The position numbers and the translations under genes were made by a program. Shown in pieces: positions 15,030 to 24,211 of a stretch of DNA of 36,202 nucleotides; position 1 is the stretch's first letter, and each line of letters opens with the position of its first letter. Source of the stretch: Hyphomicrobium sp. (GTDB lineage: Bacteria; Pseudomonadota; Alphaproteobacteria; Rhizobiales; Hyphomicrobiaceae); contig JANXVY010000048.1 in assembly GCA_025351425.1 (NCBI GenBank), positions 1 through 36,202 of the forward strand. Reading direction: 5' to 3'. Under the pieces are notes generated by a model that saw only the letters and a program-made list of their open reading frames with translations, made no database searches and was not told the origin of the DNA.

Positions 15030-16016
15030 GTGAGCGGCGAAGAAGCCATCATCCAGGGCGTGCTGGCCCGCCTGAGCACAGGTCATCAAGGCGCGCTGGG
15101 CCTGAAGGACGACGCGGCCCTGATCGCGGTTCCGCCCGGTTACGAACTCGTCGTCACGATGGACGCCATCGCTGCCGGCGTGCACTTTTTCGCGGATGAC
15201 CCGCCCTCGGACGTCGGCTGGAAGGCGCTTGCGGTCAACGTGTCGGACTTGATCGCGAAGGGGGCTCAGCCGCACGCCTACCTGATGTCGCTGGCGTTCC
15301 CCGCAGCACCCGATCCAGCCTGGCTCTCAGGCTTTGCCGCTGGCCTTTCACAAGCACAGCGCACCTTCGGCCTTCACCTCGTCGGTGGCGATACCGATCG
15401 CAGGCCGGGCCCGTTGTCGGTCACGATCACCGCCATGGGGCTCGTTCCCACCGGCACGATGGTGAAGCGCGGCGGAGCGCAGCCTGGCGATTACATTTTC
15501 GTGTCGGGCACATTGGGGGATGCTGCTTTGGGCTTGCAGCTTCGAGCAGGCACAAGGGAAACGAACGCGTGGCCGTTGGACGAACCTGAACGCGTGGCGC
15601 TGATCGCGCGATATCTTCGCCCGCAGCCGCGTATCGGACTCACTCCCGCGCTGCGCACTTATGCGAGAGCCGCGATGGATATTTCTGACGGCCTGCTCAA
15701 GGACCTGACCCGTATGTGCGCGCTGAGCGGGGTGGGGGCCGCGATCATGGCGGCAGAGCTGCCGCTGAGCTCTGCTGGCGCAAATATTCTGTCCGCCGAT
15801 TCGCGCGCGATCAAATCCATCGTCGCAGGTGGCGACGATTACGAAGTGCTCGCCGCTGTCGCGCCCGCTAACGTCGCGGTGTTTATGGCTGCGGCTGCGG
15901 GTATGAGCGTGCCGGTGACGGCCATCGGCCGCTTCGCGGAGGCCGGCGCTGTTACTATTCTAGACTCGGATGGCCAACCCGTGACGCTCGCGCACACAGG
16001 TTACGATCACTTTTGA
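15030..16016 (+). CDS. thiL: Thiamine-monophosphate kinase
   Basis: A 328-residue enzyme that phosphorylates thiamine monophosphate to thiamine diphosphate with ATP. It belongs to the PurM/HypE/SelD-like superfamily. Signature segments are GLKDDAALIAVPPG, VVTMDAIAAGVHFF, KALAVNVSDLIAKGAQPH with metal-binding Asp, LVGGDTDRRPGPLSVTITA, and AAMDISDGLLKDLTRM. The start is GTG 15030, in the usual position before the DDA motif; no strong ribosome site is seen. Its stop overlaps the end of the convergent acetyltransferase gene by 10 nt. It follows nusB as in many proteobacteria, with one extra small gene between. Confidence 0.95.
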   Translation: MSGEEAIIQGVLARLSTGHQGALGLKDDAALIAVPPGYELVVTMDAIAAGVHFFADDPPSDVGWKALAVNVSDLIAKGAQPHAYLMSLAFPAAPDPAWLSGFAAGLSQAQRTFGLHLVGGDTDRRPGPLSVTITAMGLVPTGTMVKRGGAQPGDYIFVSGTLGDAALGLQLRAGTRETNAWPLDEPERVALIARYLRPQPRIGLTPALRTYARAAMDISDGLLKDLTRMCALSGVGAAIMAAELPLSSAGANILSADSRAIKSIVAGGDDYEVLAAVAPANVAVFMAAAAGMSVPVTAIGRFAEAGAVTILDSDGQPVTLAHTGYDHF

Positions 16017-16534
16017 TCGCTCGGTTTCAGCTCCCGCTGCATCATCGTCACATCGAGCCAGCGGTCGAACTTCCAGCCGACATTCTTCAAAAACCCACAG
16101 TGCTGAAATCCTGCATGATCGTGCATCGATATCGAGCCCGGGTTGTCGCCGCCGATCACCGCGATCATCTGATGAAAGCCCATCGCCGCGCAGCGCTCGA
16201 TCACTGCGCACGTCAGCGCCAGCCCCACGCCGCGCCGCTGCGCCTGGGGCGCGACATAAACGCTGTTCTCGACCGTTCCGCGAAACGCGGCGCGCGTCCG
16301 GAAAGGTCCCGCATAGGCAAACCCGTGCACGATGCCTTCTGCTTCCGCGACGACATAGGGACACGGATGCGCCACGACGGCTGCCCTGCGCCGCACCATG
16401 TCCTGAAGCGGTGGCGGATCGGTTTCAAAAGTCGCCGTTCCCTCCACGACTTCCCGCGCATAAATCGCGCAAATCGCTGCCATGTCGGCATCCCTCGCAT
16501 CCCGCACCAGGACGGAACCAAACGCGCCCGTCAT
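16007..16534 (-). CDS. GNAT-family N-acetyltransferase, phosphinothricin-acetyltransferase-like
   Basis: A 175-residue GNAT protein. It begins MTGAFGSVLVRDARDADMAA and has IYAREVVEGTATFETDPPP, typical of the Pat/bar-like subgroup. The acetyl-CoA-binding motif A is YVAPQAQRRGVGLAL. Then come MIAVIGGDNPGSISMHDHAGF and a GWKFDRWLDVTMMQREL end. Members acetylate small amines such as phosphinothricin or methionine sulfoximine; the natural substrate here is unknown. The frame extends to 16570, but homology favours ATG 16534, which has only a weak GGTG ribosome site. Convergent with thiL. Confidence 0.88.
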   Translation of the reverse strand: MTGAFGSVLVRDARDADMAAICAIYAREVVEGTATFETDPPPLQDMVRRRAAVVAHPCPYVVAEAEGIVHGFAYAGPFRTRAAFRGTVENSVYVAPQAQRRGVGLALTCAVIERCAAMGFHQMIAVIGGDNPGSISMHDHAGFQHCGFLKNVGWKFDRWLDVTMMQRELKPSDQK

Positions 16535-16698
16535 ACGTTCACCAGCTGATACTTTGCTGCAACACAGCATTGCACAACCGGTGCGGGTGCGGCGCTTAAG
16601 GGGATGTTAAACGGTCTTTCTTTGGCCATATCCGTGTCCAGGTATGCGTTGAATCCGACGAGCGCGGTCTGCGAGGCCGCAATGAGGACGCTTTAGAG

Positions 16699-18090
16699 AT
16701 GATGATAAGCGCTGCCAAGGAGCCAGGATTGGCTCACTCTCCGCGCCGTCACGCGGAGACCAGCAGTCGTAAATCCATGCGCTGGGCGTTGGCCGCAATC
16801 ACTGCCCTGTCTTTGGGATTGCTGTCTCACGGCCGCTCGGCGGCCGCAGAAAGCGACTTCTGGAACGGGATTCAAGGCTTCGGCGGCGGTCAGTCCGCCC
16901 CGCGCGAGCGCGTGGCCGTCGTAGATTCTCTGGAGGATCTGCGCCCCAATAAAATCCCCTATCGCAGCGAGGAAATGCTCGACGCCATCGATGGCGCCTA
17001 TGCGCGCTATCAGAAAATTGCGTCGGCTGGGGGCTGGCCCTCGATTCCGGGCCCGCGCATGATCCGCCCAGGCGACGACGACGAGCGTGTGCCCGTGTTG
17101 CGTCGCCGGCTGGCCGCCGAAGGTTATTTGAAGCGGGGCAGCGGCTTCGAAAGCTATGGCTACGATCCCGATCTCGAAGCAGCCGTGAAGCGGTTCCAGG
17201 AAACCCATGGTTTGAGGCCCTCCGGCCGCGTCGATCGCCCGACCCTAGACGAACTCAATATCACAGCCGATGCGCGCGTGTCGCAGCTGCGCCTTAACGC
17301 AACGCGCCTTCAGGAGCTGCATCAGTTGCGGCCCGACGAACGCTATATCCTCGTCAACGTGCCCGCCTACCAGCTCGAAGCCGTCGAGCGCTTCGAGGTT
17401 CAGCAGCGCCATCGCGTGATCGTTGGCCGAAACGAGCGCGAAACGCCCAACGTCAAGGCGACCGTCAAGGCCCTGAATTTCTTCCCCTATTGGCGCGTGC
17501 CAAGCAGCATCGGCACGCTTGATCTCGTGCCCCGCCTGCGCAAAGAGCCCGACTACCTCGAAAAGGAAAAGATCCGGGTCTATTCAAACAGCACCGAACA
17601 GGAGATGGACAGCCGTTCCATCGACTGGACCCAGGTCGATCCGTCGAAAATCAAGTTCAAACAGGACCCCGGCCCCCAGAACGCCCTCGGCCTCGTGCGC
17701 ATCGATATGATCAACGAGCACGGCGTGTACATGCACGATACACCGATGAAGAAGCTGTTCGACCAGCGTACGCGCAATTTCAGCGCCGGCTGCGTCCGCG
17801 TACAAGACGTGTTCCAGCTTGCCGAGTGGATCGCCAAATACGAAACGGGCTGGGACCAGCCGGGCCGGGTGGACGCCGTGCTGCAGTCGGGCCAGGCGCT
17901 CGATCTCAATCTGACGCGACCGATGCCGGTCTACTTTACGTACGTAACAGCCTGGGCCGAACCGGGCGGGCTCACCCAGTTCCGTCCCGACATTTACAAT
18001 CGGGATGGATTGGCCCGCGTCGCCCACGGCGAAGTCGATCCCAACGAGGCCCCGCCCGCACCCATCCCGGTGCAGGCCTTGGCGCCCTGA
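16699..18090 (+). CDS. Second L,D-transpeptidase with peptidoglycan-binding domain
   Basis: A 463-residue exported protein. From ATG 16699 there is a long 26-residue basic lead (HSPRRHAETSSRKS), then the hydrophobic segment MRWALAAITALSLGLLSHG ending near SAAAES. Residues 130-190 hold a putative peptidoglycan-binding domain (LEAAVKRFQETHGLRPSGRV). The YkuD domain has His346 in VYMHDTP and Cys365 in FSAGCVRVQ, so it should be active in 3-3 cross-link formation in the periplasm. It has the same architecture as the enzyme at 4369-5646 and is probably an old paralogue. ATG 16777 is an alternative start giving a shorter signal peptide but lacks a ribosome site. No LdtR-like regulator adjoins it. 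Confidence 0.9.
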   Translation: MMISAAKEPGLAHSPRRHAETSSRKSMRWALAAITALSLGLLSHGRSAAAESDFWNGIQGFGGGQSAPRERVAVVDSLEDLRPNKIPYRSEEMLDAIDGAYARYQKIASAGGWPSIPGPRMIRPGDDDERVPVLRRRLAAEGYLKRGSGFESYGYDPDLEAAVKRFQETHGLRPSGRVDRPTLDELNITADARVSQLRLNATRLQELHQLRPDERYILVNVPAYQLEAVERFEVQQRHRVIVGRNERETPNVKATVKALNFFPYWRVPSSIGTLDLVPRLRKEPDYLEKEKIRVYSNSTEQEMDSRSIDWTQVDPSKIKFKQDPGPQNALGLVRIDMINEHGVYMHDTPMKKLFDQRTRNFSAGCVRVQDVFQLAEWIAKYETGWDQPGRVDAVLQSGQALDLNLTRPMPVYFTYVTAWAEPGGLTQFRPDIYNRDGLARVAHGEVDPNEAPPAPIPVQALAP

Positions 18091-18393
18091 GCCGGTAGAT
18101 ACCCGGCGCGGCACCGCTTTCGATCGTCACGTATGTCGGAGGTGCTAGGGGACAAATCCCTTGGCTTTCGCTGCGCCGTTCCGATCTCAATGGTAACCGT
18201 TCGAGCCACAATGTGCCCCGCGCGTATCGAATCGGCACGCGCATTAACGTTCTGCAAATGTATGTTGCCTAAAACCGCGTGTGAACGCCGTTGGGACGGG
18301 TCGCACGCCGGTGGCTTGCGGCTTGCACGGATCTTGCAGATTTTTGCGATGAGCTCGGCAGGTCGCCGTCATTGCACACGAGGCAGAACCGGA
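18091..18393. other. Intergenic region before the secreted protein gene
   Basis: About 300 nt. The frame of the following gene stays open upstream to 18133, but the encoded peptide is Cys/Arg-rich, has no ribosome site and would place the signal peptide about 88 residues inside. I therefore treat it as non-coding. A short GCCGG/CCGGC hairpin lies just after the L,D-transpeptidase stop. I see no clear promoter or other structure. Confidence 0.5.
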
Positions 18394-19434
18394 ATGATAC
18401 GCACGTTGGTCTATTCTGCTGGGATTGTAGCGCTGTTCCTGGGTAACGCTCACGCGCAAACGATCGCAGCCGCCCCCCATAACATCATCGGCGAAGACCT
18501 GTCTGAACACCGCCGGGTCGTCGCCTTGCGCCTTGATCGCCGCCAGGATGAGACCGAACTGCTGCGGATCGCCAGCCTCATCCAGTCGCGCGCTCAGCGC
18601 ACCTATGCGCGCACCCAGGTCAATTTCTTCCTTCCGGGCATGGCGGCAAATCAGAACGCGTGGGCGAGCGTCATGTTCACACCCGAACCCAAGGTTTCGG
18701 TATTCGGCCTGTCGCGCGCCGACGAAGACCTGTTCCTGGCTGAACGCCAGGCCGATCAGCGGCCCTTGCTGGGGTCCTGGTTGACGTCGCCGCCAGCCGC
18801 TAGCGGCCGGCTCACGATCTATTCCGATCATGGCAAGATTTACGCGGAATGGCGTCTGCGCAGCGGTCAGAAGACCGTCGACGAAGTCCAGGACTCGATC
18901 ACGAAGGCTGGCCGCCGGTTCGATGTTACCGGCGCCGGCTATTACGTTCTCACCCGCTCGGGAGAGCTGGAAATATGGGAAAAGACCACTCTCATCGCCA
19001 CCGCCGAACGCATCCGTCCCGAGCACTTGGCGCTGCCCTCCACCGTGGCGCTGGGCCCCAAGGGGCACGTCCCTGTCGTCGCGGCGCAGCACGCTCCCAT
19101 TGATCAGCGCCCCTCGTCCCCCGTCCAGCCCGAACCCAAGATCGCGGCTGGCGTCCCATCGGCGTCGTCGTCCAGCAGCACGCCGGCTTTGCCTCTGCCG
19201 GCTGCAGGTCTCACGACGCACGAGCCACCCGCCCAACCGTCCCTCGCCGCCGCCGAGGCCAGGAAACCCGCCGCGGAAGCGCCGAATGCCAAGTCGAAGC
19301 GGGCAGCCAAGATGCGCACCAAAACCCGGGTTGTTCAGTCCACGAAAGTAACGGCCCAGGCAAATTCGGCCTCGAAATCGAACACGCTCTCCCCCGGCGA
19401 TGCAATTTCTGCAAAAATGGCCGGCCGCCTTTAA
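18394..19434 (+). CDS. Secreted protein of unknown function with Pro/Ala/Lys-rich tail
   Basis: A 346-residue protein. MIRTLVYSAGIVALFLGNAH followed by AQT is a clear signal peptide. The body, about residues 25-215, appears folded (RRVVALRLDRRQDETELLRI, NQNAWASVMFTPEPKVSVFG, GSWLTSPPAASGRLTIYSDHG, GAGYYVLTRSGELEIWEKT). The final 110 residues are low-complexity, rich in Pro, Ala, Ser and Lys, and end with LSPGDAISAKMAGRL. I do not recognise a family; an envelope role is inferred from export and from the upstream L,D-transpeptidase. A long basic, disordered tail could bind the wall or another polyanion, but that is speculation. Confidence 0.75.
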   Translation: MIRTLVYSAGIVALFLGNAHAQTIAAAPHNIIGEDLSEHRRVVALRLDRRQDETELLRIASLIQSRAQRTYARTQVNFFLPGMAANQNAWASVMFTPEPKVSVFGLSRADEDLFLAERQADQRPLLGSWLTSPPAASGRLTIYSDHGKIYAEWRLRSGQKTVDEVQDSITKAGRRFDVTGAGYYVLTRSGELEIWEKTTLIATAERIRPEHLALPSTVALGPKGHVPVVAAQHAPIDQRPSSPVQPEPKIAAGVPSASSSSSTPALPLPAAGLTTHEPPAQPSLAAAEARKPAAEAPNAKSKRAAKMRTKTRVVQSTKVTAQANSASKSNTLSPGDAISAKMAGRL

Positions 19435-19619
19435 TCGGGTTTTTACTTGGTCAGCATAACGATGGGGCTGTTTAGCTGAAGGCTGTCTTCGCGAAGGCGG
19501 GGATATGCACCGGTTCGCAGCTGTTTGGACCGCATTCGGGTAAAGTCCTGGCGAACTTTCGCCCTTCGAACAGGAGCAGATCGCTCCAGGTTTGCTGTCG
19601 GGAAAGCGGGGTATACGAA

Positions 19620-20486
19620 ATGATCATGCAAGTATCGATTGAACCCAACATGTCGGTTCAAGACGCACTCGACCGTCGCATTCCCCAGATTTCCTTGAGC
19701 GAGGCCGATGCCGCCTCGCTCGATCTCTTCGCCAAGGACGTCAAGGCCGCCGCCATATCGTGCGCCAATCTGCTCAGCTGTTTCAATGCGGTCGGCCTGA
19801 CCAAGGCGCTGCGCCTGCCCGTCAACATCGCCCAGTTCGCGCCCATAGCCCTGCGCCCGGTTCCAGCTCTTGCGAGCGGCTCCCTGAGCGGCCTTTTCTC
19901 GCCCGCGACGCGAGCCGGTCTGAAAGGCTTTGGTTTGTTCTTGAACTATGGCCGTGCTGAGCTCGAACAGGTCCTGACGCTTCACCAGCGCGATGGCGCC
20001 GTACGCAAGGCCGATGTCGCCAGGGCAGGCGACGTCCTTAGCACCGCCGCTTGTTTCGCCAAGATCACGTTGCGGGACCTCGTGGCCATCTACGGCCGCC
20101 TGTTCCGCGACTTTGATGTCGCTGAGATGAATTATCTTGCAGGCCTGCTGGATGAGGTATTGCAGGGCAAGAGCCCCATGTTTGCCGATGGAAGGCTGAC
20201 GCCGGTGCGCAGCGATTTCATGATCCGCGAGCGCCGGGTCGAACTGTACGCCGAGGCGATGCTGATCCGCACCCACGAGGTCGAGCGCGTGGTCGTCTGC
20301 AACATCTCCCAAGGTGGCCTTGGCTTCGAAGGACCAAGCCGGTTTGAGATGGGGCAGCTGGTCGAAATCAAACTTCTGGCTTCGGGCCGCAGCCTGGACG
20401 GTCGCCTAGCCTGGCGCATCGGCAATCGGGCCGGCGTCGCGTTTGCGCGTCCTTTGCATGAAACCGACCCGCTGCTGGCGGTCTGA
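19620..20486 (+). CDS. PilZ-domain protein (putative c-di-GMP receptor)
   Basis: A 288-residue cytosolic protein. Residues 1-195 are mostly helical and unrecognised. The C-terminal 90 residues resemble PilZ: the basic start FMIRERRVELYAEAML, then VVCNISQGGLGFEG, which fits the (D/N)xSxxG motif as N-I-S-Q-G-G, then LVEIKLLASGRSLDGRLAWR and AGVAFARPL. The N-terminal RxxxR signature is only loosely met (R-E-R-R), so c-di-GMP binding is likely but unproven. The start is ATG 19620 with a GCGGGG stretch upstream; ATG 19626 is also possible. Alone on its strand, next to tRNA-Asn. Confidence 0.75.
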   Translation: MIMQVSIEPNMSVQDALDRRIPQISLSEADAASLDLFAKDVKAAAISCANLLSCFNAVGLTKALRLPVNIAQFAPIALRPVPALASGSLSGLFSPATRAGLKGFGLFLNYGRAELEQVLTLHQRDGAVRKADVARAGDVLSTAACFAKITLRDLVAIYGRLFRDFDVAEMNYLAGLLDEVLQGKSPMFADGRLTPVRSDFMIRERRVELYAEAMLIRTHEVERVVVCNISQGGLGFEGPSRFEMGQLVEIKLLASGRSLDGRLAWRIGNRAGVAFARPLHETDPLLAV

Positions 20487-20550
20487 CACACAATCCGCAT
20501 TGAAATCATGCGCCGGTGCTGGCGATACTTCAAAGCTGATTGCTGGAAAT

Positions 20551-20625
20551 TGGCTCCGTGGGCTGGGCTCGAACCAGCGACCGTCCGATTAACAGTCGGA
20601 TGCTCTACCGCTGAGCTACCACGGA
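20551..20625 (-). tRNA. tRNA-Asn (GTT)
   Basis: Read on the minus strand, the 75-nt gene folds fully: acceptor TCCGTGG with CCACGGA, D arm GCTC/GAGC, anticodon stem TCCGA/TCGGA with loop CTGTTAA (anticodon GTT), T arm GCTGG/CCAGC with loop TTCGAGC, discriminator G and an encoded CCA end. Confidence 0.98.
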
Positions 20626-20732
20626 AAACCTCTCGGGCGGCGGTATGCTCACCCGCGAGCGCACGGTCTAGACCAATTCGATTGGCATTTCCAGCGCCAT
20701 CTTGGCGCGGAGAATGTTTACCCAAACCAGTG

Positions 20733-20764
20733 TGCCAACAGCGGTGTTGCGGCCGCTGTTGGCA
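20733..20764 (-). terminator. Strong hairpin after the OFA transporter gene
   Basis: TGCCAACAGCGG (20733-20744) and CCGCTGTTGGCA (20753-20764) form a perfect 12-bp stem with an 8-nt loop. It starts 7 nt after the transporter's stop on the minus strand. There is no uninterrupted T tract, so it may be a Rho-assisted terminator or a 3'-end stabilising hairpin, not a textbook intrinsic terminator. Confidence 0.65.
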
Positions 20765-20770
20765 GTTGGG

Positions 20771-22492
20771 TTACTTGAACAGCACCATGGCTTTGTTGAC
20801 GGTGATCCATACGCCCCAGGCGATCGGAATGCCGACGGCAAGCCACGCGAGCAGCGACAGCGGAGTAATCCCGCCCTTGCCGATGCCAAACGAACCCGTC
20901 GTGACTTCATCGGATTCATGCAGCGCCTGATGAACCTTGTGCAGTTCCTCTTCGGTCATGAACCACTTCTTGTGGACCGGGCGGATCATGAGATTGCAGA
21001 GAAAGCCAAGCACCAGCATGCCCGACAGCACATACAGCGTGAAGTCGTAGAGCTGGTCGGACGGCACTCCCGCCTTCTGGTTGAACTCGCGGATGTAGTT
21101 GACGACCACGGGACCGATGATGCCCGCCGTCGACCACGCGGTCAGCAGCCGGCCATGGATGGCGCCCACGAACTGAGTGCCGAACATGTCGGCGAGATAG
21201 GCCGGCACGGTTGCAAAGCCCCCGCCGTACATCGACAAGATGATGCAGAACGCGGCGACGAATAGTGCCTTGTTGCCGCTGTGGGCGAAGTACGGGGTGG
21301 AAGCGTACAGCGCAATGCCCAGGCCGAAGAACACGGCATAGGTCAACTTACGGCCCATGAAGTCCGACAGCGAGGCCCAGAAGAACCGGCCGCCGATGTT
21401 GAACAGCGAGAGCAGGCCGACGAATCCTGCGGCAATCGCCGCAATCTGCTTAAGCTGATCTTGGCTCAACTGTTTGAAGCCGATTTCGGGCTTGCCTATC
21501 AGCGAACCGGCAAAGATTTCCTGCAGCATGGGCGACGCCGCGCCGATCACGCCGATACCGGCCGAAACGTTGAGGCACAGCACCAGCCAAATGAGCCAGA
21601 ACTGCGCGGTCTTGTGCGCATTCTTGAGATGGACATGACCCGAGGTGATCATCGCATTCTTGTTGGAGGGCGGGGTCCAGCCGTCCGGTTTCCAGCCCAC
21701 CGGAGGAACGCGGTAGCCAAACGCGCCGCTGACCATGAACACGAAGTAGATTGCCGCCATCGCGACGAACGTTTCCCAGACTCCAACCGAGGTCGCAGTC
21801 TTGAAGCCTGCGAGCTTGAGCGTCAGGCTCGGCACGCCGATGGCGGGCCCGATGCCGGCCAGCAGATCGCCACCGTTCATCAGCGTGGTTGCTAGCGGCG
21901 ATCCGATCATCGCGCCGCCGCCAAAGCCCATAATGGCCATGCCGGTCGCCATCCCGCGCCGGTCGGGGAACCATTTGACAAGGGTGGACACGGGCGAAAT
22001 GTAGCCCAGGCCGAGCCCGATGCCGCCGATGACGCCCGAGCCGAGCCACATCAGCCAAAGCTGATGCGAGTAGACGCCAAAGGCCGAAATCAGGAGGCCG
22101 CCGCACCAGCAGATAGCGGAGACGAGACCAGCCTTGCGCGGTCCGGCGCGCTCAAGCCAGCCGCCCCAGATAGCGGCCGAAGATCCAAGCAGCACGAAGA
22201 ACAGCGTGTACATCCAGCCGAGTTCGGCCTGGGTCCAGTCGCAAGATGTCGTGAACAACGCGTCGATGATGCCCGCCCCGTCCGCACACTTTTTGGATTC
22301 GGTGATGCCGATGGCTCGCGACAGCGGGATCCAGAACACCGAGAACCCATAGGCCATCCCGATGCACAGATGGATTGCGAGCGCGGCCGGCGGCACCAGC
22401 CACCGGTTGAAACCCGGTTTTGCGATCGTTCGCTCCCGGTCAAGTATTCCGTAGTTTTCCTGCGGCTCTCGCGCCGCCGTCGTTGCCGTCAT
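20771..22492 (-). CDS. OFA-family major facilitator transporter (oxalate/formate antiporter type)
   Basis: A 573-residue inner-membrane protein with about 12 hydrophobic segments. Early segments carry LCIGMAYGFSVFWIPLSRAI, WTQAELGWMYTLFFVLLGSS and GGIGLGLGYISPVSTLVKWF followed by PDRRGMATGMAIMGFGGGAM, the A-like MFS signature of the OFA group. Later segments include FFWASLSDFMGRKLTYAVFF. The C-terminus extends past the last membrane segment as a His/Glu-rich tail. The substrate is probably a small carboxylate; oxalate cannot be assumed, because no formyl-CoA transferase or oxalyl-CoA decarboxylase genes are present. ATG 22492 has AGGGGG 11 nt upstream. It is longer than typical OxlT (about 420), mainly through extra loops. 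Confidence 0.9.
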   Translation of the reverse strand: MTATTAAREPQENYGILDRERTIAKPGFNRWLVPPAALAIHLCIGMAYGFSVFWIPLSRAIGITESKKCADGAGIIDALFTTSCDWTQAELGWMYTLFFVLLGSSAAIWGGWLERAGPRKAGLVSAICWCGGLLISAFGVYSHQLWLMWLGSGVIGGIGLGLGYISPVSTLVKWFPDRRGMATGMAIMGFGGGAMIGSPLATTLMNGGDLLAGIGPAIGVPSLTLKLAGFKTATSVGVWETFVAMAAIYFVFMVSGAFGYRVPPVGWKPDGWTPPSNKNAMITSGHVHLKNAHKTAQFWLIWLVLCLNVSAGIGVIGAASPMLQEIFAGSLIGKPEIGFKQLSQDQLKQIAAIAAGFVGLLSLFNIGGRFFWASLSDFMGRKLTYAVFFGLGIALYASTPYFAHSGNKALFVAAFCIILSMYGGGFATVPAYLADMFGTQFVGAIHGRLLTAWSTAGIIGPVVVNYIREFNQKAGVPSDQLYDFTLYVLSGMLVLGFLCNLMIRPVHKKWFMTEEELHKVHQALHESDEVTTGSFGIGKGGITPLSLLAWLAVGIPIAWGVWITVNKAMVLFK

Positions 22493-22606
22493 CGTCGATG
22501 TTCCCCCTAAAAGAACTGGTTTTTCTTGTTTGTGACGGGAAGCCTCGCCCCGTTCACTCCCAGTGGCCTAATTGGCTGAACACAAGATGTGAGTCACCTA
22601 GCGCCG

Positions 22607-22631
22607 CACAAAAATTCAACAACATTTTGTG
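22607..22631 (-). terminator. Possible weak terminator after crtI
   Basis: CACAAAA (22607-22613) pairs with TTTTGTG (22625-22631) with an 11-nt loop, 15 nt beyond the crtI stop on the minus strand. It is an AT-rich 7-bp stem with no adjoining T run, so support is limited. Confidence 0.3.
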
Positions 22632-22645
22632 TACTGACCCACGAA

Positions 22646-24211
22646 TTAAGTCGGGCTGGCGGCTTTGGATGCCGCCGGAATCAACCGGTCCACCACCTTG
22701 GCCGAACTGAGCACCCCTGGCATGCCCGCTCCCGGATGCGTGCCGGCCCCGACGAGATACAACCCGTCGATCGCTTCCGACCGATTGTGAAACCGGAACC
22801 AGGCCGATTGCGTGAAGTGCGGGCTGATGGAAAACCCAGCCCCTGCTGGACTGAGATAGTCGTCCTTGAAATCGACCGGCGTCATGTAGAAGTCCTGCGT
22901 GATGGTCTCGCTCAACCCCGGCAGCAGCGTGCGGTCGAGTTCGGCAATGATGCGGGACTTGAGTTTTGGTCCCTCGATGGCCCAGTCTTGTCCGCCGTCG
23001 AGATTGGGCACCGGACACAGCACGTAGAAGCTGTCGCAGCCTGCCGGCGCGAAGCTTAAGTCGGTCGCGGTCGGCCGGTGCAGATACAGCGAGAAATCGT
23101 CAGCCAGAATCTTCCTGTTGAAGATGTCGTCGAGCAGTTCCCGATAGCGCGGCCCGAGCCAGATCGTGTGATGGGCGACGTCCGGATACTGGCGCGTCGT
23201 GCCGAAATACATGACGAACAGCCCCATCGACGTGCGCGAACGCTGCTTGATCTGGATGGCGAGCGGCTTTCGCGCCTCCCCCGCCATCGCCCCGTAGAGA
23301 TGAACCGGATCGGCGTTGGAGATCACGAAGTCGGCGGCGATCACCGTGCCGTCTTCGAGCCGCACGCCGGTGACCTTCGGCCGCCGCGCCGTGGTCATTT
23401 CGATCTGGGACACCGTGGCGTTGAGACGAATCGAGACGCCCTGTTCGCGCATCAGCTTCTCGAGTGCGCCGACCAGCGCGCCCGTGCCCCCCATTGCAAA
23501 CCACACGCCCCACTTGCGTTCCAGATAATGGATGAGCCCGTAGATGCTGGTGGTGTCGAACGGGCTGCCGCCGACCAGCAGCGGCTGGATCGAGAACGCC
23601 TCGCGGATCTTGGGGTGCTTGAGGTATTTGCATACGAGCTGCCACACGGACCGGTCGGCGCGCAGCCGCCCCAGCGTCGGCACTTGCGCAAGCATGGTCG
23701 AAAGCTTGTGGAATGGTTGATCCGCGAGCTTGGTAAAGCCCGCGTCGAACAGCTTGCGCGATTGTTCCACGAGCCTCAGGTAGCCGTCGGCGTCGGCCGC
23801 CGAAAACTTGCGGATTTCGCGGAGTGTATCCTCGACCGTGCCGCCGTAATCGAAGGTCGATCCGTCCTGGAAGTAGAAACGGTACCACGGCGATAGCGGC
23901 ACGAACGTCACGTAGTCCTCGCGCCGCTTCCCAAACAGTTGAAACAGCTCGTCGAACAGGAACGGCGCCGTGATCACCGTCGGTCCTGCGTCATGGCGAA
24001 ACCCGCCGCGCTCGAACACTTGCGCTCGTCCGCCGAGCTTCGAACCCCGCTCGACCAGCGTCACCCGGTAGCCCTTGGCGCGCATCCGCAGCGCCGCGGC
24101 AAGCCCCCCGAAGCCCGATCCGATCACCACCACATGTTGCACGGGTGTAGCCGCCGCATCACCCTTGAGCGCAGCAGGCGTCGCAGTCACTGTCATCGGT
24201 TGGGTTCTCAT
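22646..24211 (-). CDS. crtI: Phytoene desaturase (CrtI-type)
   Basis: A 521-residue flavoprotein of the carotenoid desaturase family. The FAD-binding beta-alpha-beta is [17 protein letters not shown], followed by [20 protein letters not shown] and [18 protein letters not shown]. The C-terminal signature is [20 protein letters not shown]. Bacterial CrtI normally carries out three or four desaturations of phytoene to neurosporene or lycopene; diapophytoene or other substrates are possible for relatives. ATG 24211 overlaps the fni stop as ATGA, implying coupling; ATG 24196 ([10 protein letters not shown]) is an alternative. Together with fni and divergent crtW it forms a partial ketocarotenoid cluster. 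Phytoene synthase and lycopene cyclase genes are not in the window. Confidence 0.93.
   Translation of the reverse strand: MRTQPMTVTATPAALKGDAAATPVQHVVVIGSGFGGLAAALRMRAKGYRVTLVERGSKLGGRAQVFERGGFRHDAGPTVITAPFLFDELFQLFGKRREDYVTFVPLSPWYRFYFQDGSTFDYGGTVEDTLREIRKFSAADADGYLRLVEQSRKLFDAGFTKLADQPFHKLSTMLAQVPTLGRLRADRSVWQLVCKYLKHPKIREAFSIQPLLVGGSPFDTTSIYGLIHYLERKWGVWFAMGGTGALVGALEKLMREQGVSIRLNATVSQIEMTTARRPKVTGVRLEDGTVIAADFVISNADPVHLYGAMAGEARKPLAIQIKQRSRTSMGLFVMYFGTTRQYPDVAHHTIWLGPRYRELLDDIFNRKILADDFSLYLHRPTATDLSFAPAGCDSFYVLCPVPNLDGGQDWAIEGPKLKSRIIAELDRTLLPGLSETITQDFYMTPVDFKDDYLSPAGAGFSISPHFTQSAWFRFHNRSEAIDGLYLVGAGTHPGAGMPGVLSSAKVVDRLIPAASKAASPT

Noticed and set aside
14428-15033. Plus-strand open frame overlapping the unknown gene and the thiL start
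   Set aside because: Arg/Pro/Gly-rich translation typical of a wrong frame; the frame at 14597-15016 has a ribosome site and balanced composition.
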